Positions 1 through 5,442 of a stretch of DNA of 15,218 nucleotides are shown here, in pieces (within the stretch, counting starts at the first letter, position 1; every line of letters begins with the position of its first letter). Source of the DNA: 2-02-FULL-38-15 sp964645555 (lineage in GTDB: Bacteria > Patescibacteriota > Microgenomatia > Daviesbacterales > UBA10151). The translations under genes were made by a program, and so were the position numbers. The stretch lies in assembly GCA_964645555.1 (NCBI GenBank), contig CAZYBP010000020.1, forward strand, positions 1 to 15,218. Direction: 5' to 3'. Below the pieces are notes generated by a model, which was given only the letters and a program-made list of their open reading frames with translations, did not search any database and had not been told where the DNA came from.

Positions 1-107
1 ACAGGAGGTTTAGATATTACTTCTTCCCAGCTTTTTTCAATTTCATAAATAAGAGTGGGTTGGTTAGGATCTACAAATTCTTTTGGATCTGGTAGGTTTG
101 CACTCAT
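1..107 (-). CDS. Truncated gene downstream of pyrC, product not recognised
   Basis: Only the first 35 codons lie in the window. The reading frame starts at an ATG at 107-105 and stays open to the edge, and its product begins MSANLPDPKEFVDP. The ATG overlaps the pyrC stop codon in an ATGA arrangement, which points to translational coupling and makes it the fourth gene of the pyrimidine operon. By position it could be another pyrimidine gene such as aspartate carbamoyltransferase or dihydroorotate dehydrogenase. The visible residues do not match the N termini I remember for those families, so I assign no function. No membrane segment or signal peptide is visible in the fragment. Confidence 0.6.
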   Translation of the reverse strand, partial: MSANLPDPKEFVDPNQPTLIYEIEKSWEEVISKPP

Positions 108-1177
108 GTTTTAGGGTATATTATCTCACCTTGTGGTGGTTCTAAAACTTGCCCATTATCATACACTAATTTGCCCTTTAAAACCACCTTTTTGATTTTA
201 CCCCTAACTTGTATTCCTTCAAATGGTGTCCAGGCGCATTTGGTGTAAAGATTTTTAGGGTCAATAACATAAGATTTGTCCGTATCAACTTCTACAAAAC
301 TGTCAGTTTGTTCTGGGATGTTGAAGATTCTTCGGGGGTTAATATTGGTCAATTCAATTAATCTTTCTATGGTTAGTTTGCCTTCATTCATTGCTGTTAA
401 AAGTAATGGAAGTGTAGTTTCTAATCCCGGAACACCGTTTGGAGGTGGAGAGGTGTTTAATTTTTCCTCTTTGGTGTGAGGAGCATGATCTGAAGCGATA
501 GTATCTATTGTGCCATCGTTGATTGCTTGCCAAAGCGCTTCCTGATCTTTTTTTGTTCCTAGAGGAGGTCTCATTGTACCGAATGGTCCTAACCTTTTTG
601 CATCTTCTTCTGTTAAGAATAAATGATGACAGGATACTTCACAACTTATATTTAATCCCTCCTTTTTAGCCTGCCTTATAAACTCTACTTCATTTGCTTG
701 ACTGATATGGCAAGCATGTAATTTGTTGCCATTTTTTCTTGCAAGTTCTATGGCTTTTTGTAAAGTATCACCTTCTGCATGGACCATTAATACTTTATCT
801 TTTGGCCAGGAGGAAAAAATCGTTTCTAGAACTTGAGGATCTTGTTGTAGTAGCGTACCTGTTGTGTGATTTAAGTAAATCTTTAATCCAAAGACTTTAT
901 TTTCTACTTTTGTAAAGTAAACAGGAGAATCTGCAGTAGCGCCAAAATGAAAGCCTACATCAGCATAAATTCTGGATTTTGTTAATTGGATTTTTTTCTC
1001 TAATGCTTCTACAGTGACTGTTGGCTCAGGATTATTGGGCATATCTAAAACTGTAGTATAGCCTCCGGCAATGGCTGCTTTGGTGCCAGTTTCAAAGTCT
1101 TCCTTTTGGGTAGCACCGGGTTCTCTGAAGTGTACGTGTGTATCAATTAATCCCGGCAGTGTAATGATTTTAGTCAT
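104..1177 (-). CDS. pyrC: Dihydroorotase, compact CAD-like class I form
   Basis: This cytoplasmic amidohydrolase catalyses the reversible cyclisation of carbamoyl-aspartate to dihydroorotate, step three of de novo UMP synthesis. Metal-site motifs are in order: HVH (H14, H16) in DTHVHFREPG, K99 in GLKIYL as the likely carboxylated lysine, H133 in HAEG, H157 in CHIS, the HH pair at 184-185, and D230 in SDHAPH. The protein has 357 residues and starts almost directly at LPGLID. It therefore lacks the roughly 50-residue N-terminal strand region of typical 420-430 residue bacterial class I enzymes. From memory, LPGLID, RRIF, WTPFEG, VVLKG and the GQV.PP tail closely follow the DHO domain of animal CAD. 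The ATG follows the pyrE stop with no gap (TAGATG), and the stop overlaps the next start. No Shine-Dalgarno is seen, so coupling is likely. Confidence 0.95.
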   Translation of the reverse strand: MTKIITLPGLIDTHVHFREPGATQKEDFETGTKAAIAGGYTTVLDMPNNPEPTVTVEALEKKIQLTKSRIYADVGFHFGATADSPVYFTKVENKVFGLKIYLNHTTGTLLQQDPQVLETIFSSWPKDKVLMVHAEGDTLQKAIELARKNGNKLHACHISQANEVEFIRQAKKEGLNISCEVSCHHLFLTEEDAKRLGPFGTMRPPLGTKKDQEALWQAINDGTIDTIASDHAPHTKEEKLNTSPPPNGVPGLETTLPLLLTAMNEGKLTIERLIELTNINPRRIFNIPEQTDSFVEVDTDKSYVIDPKNLYTKCAWTPFEGIQVRGKIKKVVLKGKLVYDNGQVLEPPQGEIIYPKT

Positions 1178-1897
1178 CTAAATTTTCGACTGGTCCAGAT
1201 ATTTAACAGTTTTATCATATTGGTTTTGTGTGATCATATTTTCTTCTAAGTAATGATCTAAAATATCAGTTAGTTTCATGGCTGCATAAACCCTGCAATT
1301 TTCTTTCTCGATTTGCTCCATGCCGCCTTGTTCTCTGTCAATTAAGACCATCATATTTACATAAAAGCCTGCTTGTTTAGCAGCTGCCAAGGCTTCCAGC
1401 TTAGATTTGCCATGAGCTATGACATCATCGATTACCAAGAGTTTAGTATTTGGCTCTGGTTTAACGTTTTCCTTGATAACAATTTTTCTATGAGTGTTTT
1501 GCCCAGTTTTATCAAAAACATCCATGAAAGGAATCTTGGAAACTTCGGCAAATTTCTTAGCAATAATAACCGCTGCCTTAGGCACTCCTGTGCAATAATC
1601 TTGAGGCGATTCTAATTTAACCTCTGCTAAAACTTGAGCCACTTTTAGCAATAACTCATCTGGTAAATTCCTTAAATTTACATATATAGGTGAAAGCGGA
1701 GCTTCTGGTTTGGCCTCGTGTACTTTTAAAGCAAACTCACCATCTTGGGCAAAATCAATAGGACTAGTAGGTCTGGAAGCTTCCTCTAAATAATATGATC
1801 CATCGGTTTTCTGTAGGCGGCGAATAACCTTGGCTTCAATTTTAGTGTTTAACAACATGTCTGCCAGTTCCTGTTGTGACTCTGTTAGACTAGACAT
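1178..1897 (-). CDS. pyrE: Orotate phosphoribosyltransferase with a divergent PRPP loop
   Basis: This enzyme likely joins orotate and PRPP to give OMP, step five of UMP synthesis. I place the start at the ATG at 1897-1895 (MSSLTESQQELA, 239 residues). A longer frame from 1960 would add 21 residues that only shadow the pyrF C terminus. The Rossmann-like type I phosphoribosyltransferase fold is indicated by LLVIDDVIAHGKSKLEAL, with acidic pair D157-D158, and by DREQGG, a signature shared with OPRT domains including eukaryotic UMP synthase. Odd points: the PRPP loop reads DDVIAHGKS where DDV(I/V)T(T/S)G is usual, and the flexible-loop region reads DKTGQNTHRK instead of KxxKxHG. Its start lies inside pyrF (8-base overlap) and its stop abuts pyrC. 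Context between pyrF and pyrC makes OPRT much more likely than a purine phosphoribosyltransferase. Confidence 0.85.
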   Translation of the reverse strand: MSSLTESQQELADMLLNTKIEAKVIRRLQKTDGSYYLEEASRPTSPIDFAQDGEFALKVHEAKPEAPLSPIYVNLRNLPDELLLKVAQVLAEVKLESPQDYCTGVPKAAVIIAKKFAEVSKIPFMDVFDKTGQNTHRKIVIKENVKPEPNTKLLVIDDVIAHGKSKLEALAAAKQAGFYVNMMVLIDREQGGMEQIEKENCRVYAAMKLTDILDHYLEENMITQNQYDKTVKYLDQSKI

Positions 1898-2681
1898 TTT
1901 GTAACACTTTCTGAATTTGTAAATGTAAATCCTCACAAGCCTGTCTTGGGTCTTGGGCAAAAATAATTGCTCTTGAAGAAGAAATAATCAACCCTTGTTT
2001 GTTGCTGTCCAGGCCGTTTATTAAAGTTTTCAAAAGATCTCCGTTTTGACTTCCTACCCCGGGAATTAAAATTGGCAAATCACCCACAATTTCCCTGACT
2101 TTTTTTAAATCCTCTGGGTAAGTTGCCCCGACAACTACACCGCAGTTTCCTTTTTCGTTCCAATTTTGCACAACATGCTTGGCAACAATTTGGTAAAGTG
2201 GTTTTCCATTAACTTCTAAGTCCTGAAATTCTCCGGCACCCGGATTTGAGGTTTTAACTAAAATAATTATGCCTTTATCTTGATATTTTAAAAATGGTTC
2301 AAGAGCTTCTTGCCCTAAATAAGGATTAACTGTGACAGCATCAAAACCGAGATTATCAAAGATAGACTTAGTGTAGGCTTGGTTTGTATTGTCGGTGTCT
2401 CCTCTTTTGGCATCTAAAATAGTAGCAATATCCGGATAAGTTTGACGAAGGTAACTTATGGTTTGTTCCAAGGCTTGCCATCCAGCTAGACCTTCAGCTT
2501 CATAAAAAGCACTATTGATTTTATATGCACAGACTAATTTGGCTGTTTGGTCTATAATTTGTTTATTAAAATTAAACTGATTTAAATCTTGGGGAAGTTT
2601 ACCAACTGCACAGTCCAGTCCTATACAGACAAATTTGCCCTCATTCCATTTGAGCTTTAGCTTGTTTAAAAATGAGGCCAT
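1890..2681 (-). CDS. pyrF: Orotidine 5'-phosphate decarboxylase, type 2
   Basis: This TIM-barrel enzyme decarboxylates OMP to UMP, the last step of de novo pyrimidine synthesis. The catalytic motif is DAKRGD at residues 90-95, with the Asp-Lys-Asp array D90, K92, D95. A phosphate-binding segment PGVGSQNGD lies at about 207-215. AFYEAEGLAG, DAKRGDTDNT, VNPYLG and KTSNPGAGEFQ, with the 263-residue length, fit the longer type 2 family (the mycobacterial kind) rather than E. coli-type PyrF. It is the promoter-proximal gene of the minus-strand operon. The predicted transcript start lies only about 4-5 bases before this ATG, so translation is probably near-leaderless; no Shine-Dalgarno is present. 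An ATG at 2689-2687 is out of frame and was not chosen. Confidence 0.96.
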   Translation of the reverse strand: MASFLNKLKLKWNEGKFVCIGLDCAVGKLPQDLNQFNFNKQIIDQTAKLVCAYKINSAFYEAEGLAGWQALEQTISYLRQTYPDIATILDAKRGDTDNTNQAYTKSIFDNLGFDAVTVNPYLGQEALEPFLKYQDKGIIILVKTSNPGAGEFQDLEVNGKPLYQIVAKHVVQNWNEKGNCGVVVGATYPEDLKKVREIVGDLPILIPGVGSQNGDLLKTLINGLDSNKQGLIISSSRAIIFAQDPRQACEDLHLQIQKVLQNV

Positions 2682-2692
2682 AAATTCATATC

Positions 2693-2721
2693 AATATACC
2701 TTTTTACGTTACTTTTGTCAA
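2693..2721 (-). promoter_or_regulatory. Sigma-70-like promoter of the pyrFEC operon
   Basis: On the minus strand a perfect -35 box TTGACA (2721-2716) is followed by a 17-base spacer and the -10 box TATATT (2698-2693). The expected start is near 2686, only about 5 bases before the pyrF ATG at 2681. The -35 box overlaps that of the divergent promoter on the other strand, so the two probably compete for polymerase. Confidence 0.8.
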
Positions 2722-2742
2722 AGAACATAGACATAGTATTAT
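2715..2742 (+). promoter_or_regulatory. Divergent promoter of the DUF4258/DUF2283 pair
   Basis: TTGTCA (2715-2720) is separated by 16 bases from TATTAT (2737-2742). The expected start is at about 2749, exactly where the ATG of the next gene lies, so the transcript would be leaderless. The -35 box sits in the imperfect palindrome CTTTTGTCAAAG and shares five of its six bases with the pyrF -35 box on the opposite strand. Confidence 0.65.
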
Positions 2743-2748
2743 AAATTC

Positions 2749-3018
2749 ATGAGGATTAAATTAACTCTTCATGCAAAACAGAAGCTTCAGACTAAAGAAG
2801 CCAAGATGATAAAAATTGATAGAAAGAAAATTCTTGAAGTTATCAAGCAACCTCTTGTAGAAGATAAAGCATTAAATCCTCATAGGAGTATTAGTAAATT
2901 AAGTGAAAATCTTTCTTTGGCTGTTATCTGGAAGGTGGAGAATGGTATAATTAGAATCATAACATTCTATCCAGCAGAGAAAGGAAGGTATGAAAGCAAA
3001 GTACGACAAAGAGGCTGA
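2749..3018 (+). CDS. DUF4258-like small protein, possible toxin-like partner
   Basis: This is an 89-residue basic protein of mixed alpha/beta pattern. It has an N-terminal beta strand with LHAKQKL, a helix (about 24-34), then two strands around LAVIWKVENG and IIRIITFYP. The order (HA near the N terminus, a helix, and a closing strand ending in a Val/Ile-Thr-Phe/Tyr pattern) resembles DUF4258 from memory. Some workers place that family near RelE-like toxins, but I see no catalytic residues that prove nuclease activity. Its end overlaps the start of a DUF2283 gene by 29 bases, a pairing that recurs in bacteria. A promoter places the expected transcript start at the ATG itself. Function is unproven; a toxin-antitoxin role is inference. 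Confidence 0.6.
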   Translation: MRIKLTLHAKQKLQTKEAKMIKIDRKKILEVIKQPLVEDKALNPHRSISKLSENLSLAVIWKVENGIIRIITFYPAEKGRYESKVRQRG

Positions 3019-3235
3019 TTTATTAAGTTTGAGGATTTCAAGTACCCCCTACAAATATGCTAGGCAAACTGGCGATATAATCGTGCATTACAGTGAAAAA
3101 AAGGAACCGGTTTTAATAGAAATTGTCAACGCCACAAGATTTCTAAAAGACACTACTAAAATGTTACCAAAAAGAATTAAAGAAGAGATTTCTGCGGCTG
3201 CCGCTTCCCCTTCAGTTGCACATAGGATTAGATAA
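2990..3235 (+). CDS. DUF2283 family protein, partner of the DUF4258 gene
   Basis: This 81-residue protein opens with MKAKYDKEADLLSLRI and continues with GDIIVHYSE and VLIEIVNATRF. That is the strand-rich DUF2283 pattern (YD.e.D.l.i.l, then vd...e....v.ieil.a). The C-terminal third (about 52-81) is basic with an alanine-rich helix and may be a separate tail. Its start lies inside the upstream gene and is preceded by a good purine-rich ribosome site, AAGGAAGG at 2981-2988, so the two are co-translated. DUF2283 proteins are often encoded next to DUF4258 proteins and are proposed as antitoxin-like partners; that role is inferred here. The gene converges on the EamA gene with a 22-base gap and no clear hairpin terminator. 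Confidence 0.75.
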   Translation: MKAKYDKEADLLSLRISSTPYKYARQTGDIIVHYSEKKEPVLIEIVNATRFLKDTTKMLPKRIKEEISAAAASPSVAHRIR

Positions 3236-3257
3236 AGACCTGGTTTTTATGGATTAA

Positions 3258-4133
3258 TTAAGATTTTTTTGTTATACCTAAAAATATTACGCCAAAAAAC
3301 ATTGGAATAAAGGAAAATAACTGCCAAAATGTTGGCGGATGTTGTAGAAGAATCCAGGCAAAAAAGAGAGTTAAAAGGGGTGAAATACTACTTAAGGCAT
3401 TTGATTTGGTTACACTAATTCTATGTATTCCCTCAATCCACATGATTTTTGAAAAACCCAATAAAAAAACACCATTAATTATTAGAAAGGTTAGTGAATC
3501 TCTCAAATTAGGTACAGAAAAACTATTTTTGAGTACAAATGCCGTCAATAAAACAAACATTGTAGTCAGTAAACTTCGAATAAACATTATCATCTCGCTA
3601 CTAACCATTTTTCGGGCTTTTTGTTGGAAGAAGTTACCAAAGGGAGCAATAGTTGCTCCCATTAACATTAAAACTTCTCCGCCACGGAATTCTTTTATGT
3701 TGGGATAAATTACTATAATAGCCCCAATTATCATCAAAATAGCCCCGCTGATATGCCAGATAGGCAAAGGATCTTTTTTGAAAAAATGAAATAGTAAATA
3801 GCTAAAAAAGATCTCTGTTAAAGCAATAATACTGACATTTCCTGCATTGGCATACCTTAGAGCAAAAAAATAAAATAGATAATATAAAATACCGGAAAAA
3901 AGCGTTACAAGTAATATATATTTGAGAGCAGAAAGGTTTTTTATTTGATGCCATTGTTTTTTCAGTGATAATAAAAGTGCAAAAAAGATTGATGAAAATA
4001 AAGTACTTCCTCCTAATGAGAGAAGAGGTGATAATTGATTGTATGACAAAACAGTTATTACGGGAAATAATCCCCAAAGTACAGCACCTGCAAAAATAAA
4101 AGTTTCTCCTTGTCTTTCTTTATTTAAAATCAT
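3258..4133 (-). CDS. EamA/DMT-superfamily membrane transporter
   Basis: This is a 291-residue, highly hydrophobic protein with about ten predicted membrane segments in two halves, as expected of the drug/metabolite transporter superfamily. The first half includes FIFAGAVLWGLFPVI near the N terminus and FALRYANAGNVSIIALTEIFF around residues 88-108. The second starts near GGEVLMLMGATIAPFG. These match the EamA repeat pattern, where a small-residue loop plus an A/E-rich helix ends the third segment. The substrate cannot be read from sequence; relatives move amino acids, nucleobases or other metabolites. It is a single gene divergent from mreC. The extended -10 box ends 6 bases before the ATG, so the message may be leaderless. 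Length is normal for the family. Confidence 0.85.
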   Translation of the reverse strand: MILNKERQGETFIFAGAVLWGLFPVITVLSYNQLSPLLSLGGSTLFSSIFFALLLSLKKQWHQIKNLSALKYILLVTLFSGILYYLFYFFALRYANAGNVSIIALTEIFFSYLLFHFFKKDPLPIWHISGAILMIIGAIIVIYPNIKEFRGGEVLMLMGATIAPFGNFFQQKARKMVSSEMIMFIRSLLTTMFVLLTAFVLKNSFSVPNLRDSLTFLIINGVFLLGFSKIMWIEGIHRISVTKSNALSSISPLLTLFFAWILLQHPPTFWQLFSFIPMFFGVIFLGITKKS

Positions 4134-4139
4134 GGTATT

Positions 4140-4148
4140 AGTGTATCA
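4140..4148 (-). promoter_or_regulatory. Extended -10 promoter of the EamA gene
   Basis: On the minus strand TGA-TACACT (4148-4140) forms an extended -10 element, ending 6 bases before the ATG. A TTGTCA at 4172-4167 could be the -35 box but its spacer is 21 bases, longer than usual, so the extended -10 may do most of the work. The predicted start is at or next to the ATG. Confidence 0.45.
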
Positions 4149-4165
4149 GAAAACTTAACTTTGGC

Positions 4166-4195
4166 GTGACAAATTTGGAATTATTGTGCTATATT
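4166..4195 (+). promoter_or_regulatory. Promoter of the mreC operon
   Basis: GTGACA (4166-4171) is followed by 18 bases and TGC-TATATT, an extended -10 box (hexamer 4190-4195). The expected start is about 4202, 3 bases before the ATG at 4205. A GTG codon at 4166 is part of the -35 box, which argues against translation starting there. Confidence 0.65.
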
Positions 4196-4204
4196 GTTTC
4201 GGCG

Positions 4205-4996
4205 ATGGATCAAGTTTTTCCTAACCTCAAACTCTTCATTATTTTAATTATTTTGACCCTTATAATTTTAGCTACGGATTTACTGAATTTATTAAGTCTG
4301 CCTAAGTCTATGTTATCTTTTGTCACCAATCCAATATCTCTTGGACTTTTCCAAACCGAGAAAAATGTTGGCAGACAATTATATTTTCTAGTAGCCTTGC
4401 GCTCTGCATCTCAGGAGAATAAAGCACTAAAGGGACAAATAGGCCAACTTTTATCTGAAAACGCCAGACTCAGAGAAAACCTGGCTGAAGCGCAGAGTCA
4501 GGTGACTCAACAGCAATATTTGTCTACTGCAAACTATAATTTATTACCCGCCCGCCCGGTTGGAATTAATAGATATTTAAAAATTGACCAGGGTTCAACT
4601 GCGGGAGTGAAAATAGGTGAGGCGGTAGTTTATAACGATAATTTTATAGGAAAAATTGTTCAAGTAGGGGAAAGATCGGCTAATATACAACTTTTAACTG
4701 ATCCTGATTCCAAGGTGGCTGCATTTTCTCAAAGTCTTTCGGGTAAAGCTAAGGGAGTATTACTTGGACAATTTGGGGCAGATATATTACTTGATAAGAT
4801 CTTACATGAGGAGAAAATCGAAGAAGGGGATTTGGTTTATTCGGAAGGTACGGAAGGATTTTTGCCCCGGGGTTTGATTTTGGGCAGAGTGGTTAAGGTA
4901 TTGGAGCAGAGATCTCAAGTTTTTAAACAAGCTAAAATTGCTGCCAATTTTGATATTAGAGATTTGGAATTGGTGTATGTGATAAAGGAAGAATGA
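4205..4996 (+). CDS. mreC: Rod shape-determining protein MreC
   Basis: This is a membrane-anchored scaffold of the cell-elongation machinery that links MreB, MreD and the PBP2/RodA synthase on the outer face of the membrane. I choose the ATG at 4205 (263 residues), not the GTG at 4166, because the promoter covers the latter and the protein then begins MDQVFPNL just before the anchor. A single membrane helix spans about 9-29. A Gln/Glu/Asn-rich coiled coil spans about 66-103. The two beta-barrel-like domains follow, with typical MreC pieces DQGSTAGVKIGEAVV, IGKIVQVGERSANIQLLTDPDS, KGVLLG and EGDLVYSEGTEGFLPRGLILG. Its stop overlaps the mreD start (ATGA). It heads a long operon; mreB and rodA are not in the window. 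Confidence 0.95.
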   Translation: MDQVFPNLKLFIILIILTLIILATDLLNLLSLPKSMLSFVTNPISLGLFQTEKNVGRQLYFLVALRSASQENKALKGQIGQLLSENARLRENLAEAQSQVTQQQYLSTANYNLLPARPVGINRYLKIDQGSTAGVKIGEAVVYNDNFIGKIVQVGERSANIQLLTDPDSKVAAFSQSLSGKAKGVLLGQFGADILLDKILHEEKIEEGDLVYSEGTEGFLPRGLILGRVVKVLEQRSQVFKQAKIAANFDIRDLELVYVIKEE

Positions 4997-5439
4997 AGAC
5001 TTTAATTATTGTTTTAATAATTGCATCTTTATTACAATCTACAATCTTACCTATAGATTTAGTCCTGATTATTTTAATTTGTAGAAGTTTTATCAAACTA
5101 GACCAGGCTAATTTATTTTTAGCCTTTAGTTTTGGACTGCTCGATTCTCATTTAAACCTGATTCCTCTAGGATTAAATAGCTTAATCTATTTATTTATTA
5201 TTCAAATAACTCAAACTTTGTCTAAATCAAGGCTGGCTGGTAATTCACTACTGATATGTCCCTTAAGCTTAATATTACTCAGTGCATATCAACTTATTAG
5301 CTCACTGTTTTTACAGCAAACTCCGCAACTTTTTCCTAAAGTTCTCTGGGAGGGCTTAGCAGCACTGCCTATTTTTTATATAGTTAGGCTTTGGGAAGAA
5401 AGGTTCATTGTTTATAAAGACATCAAACTAAAAATATAA
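4993..5439 (+). CDS. mreD: Rod shape-determining protein MreD
   Basis: This is a 148-residue, very hydrophobic protein with about five membrane helices (roughly 3-33, 40-57, 61-76, 86-108, 118-133). Size, topology and its place between mreC and mrdA identify it; sequence conservation in MreD is weak. The short segment FSFGLLDSHLNLIPLGLNSL resembles the family signature around the third and fourth helices. MreD is an integral partner of MreC and the elongasome in the inner membrane. The start overlaps the mreC stop by 4 bases and is preceded by the purine-rich AAAGGAAG (4984-4991). Three bases (TCC) separate its stop from mrdA. Confidence 0.85.
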   Translation: MKTLIIVLIIASLLQSTILPIDLVLIILICRSFIKLDQANLFLAFSFGLLDSHLNLIPLGLNSLIYLFIIQITQTLSKSRLAGNSLLICPLSLILLSAYQLISSLFLQQTPQLFPKVLWEGLAALPIFYIVRLWEERFIVYKDIKLKI

Positions 5440-5442
5440 TCC

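Noticed and set aside
276..479. Open frames antisense to pyrC and to other genes (also near 1373, 3406, 3802, 5412, 6924, 7049, 8003, 10331, 11907, 12524)
   Set aside because: They lie within strong coding genes, show no family pattern, no ribosome site and low-complexity mirrored composition; they are shadows.
1898..1960. A 21-residue N-terminal extension of pyrE starting at 1960
   Set aside because: It lies fully inside pyrF in another frame, is rich in Lys/Arg/Tyr with no family match, and the ATG at 1897 gives the normal operon overlap and a natural start.
3236..3257. Shared terminator between the DUF2283 and EamA genes
   Set aside because: There are T runs on both sides but I found no stem with good pairing in the 22-base gap.
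4166..4204. GTG start for mreC at 4166
   Set aside because: The GTG is part of the likely -35 box and the extra 13 residues precede the predicted transcript start; the ATG at 4205 fits better.
5435..5440. TATAAT just before mrdA as a promoter
   Set aside because: It sits 2 bases before the ATG and has no -35 box at 16-18 bases; it is formed by the mreD stop region and is probably chance.
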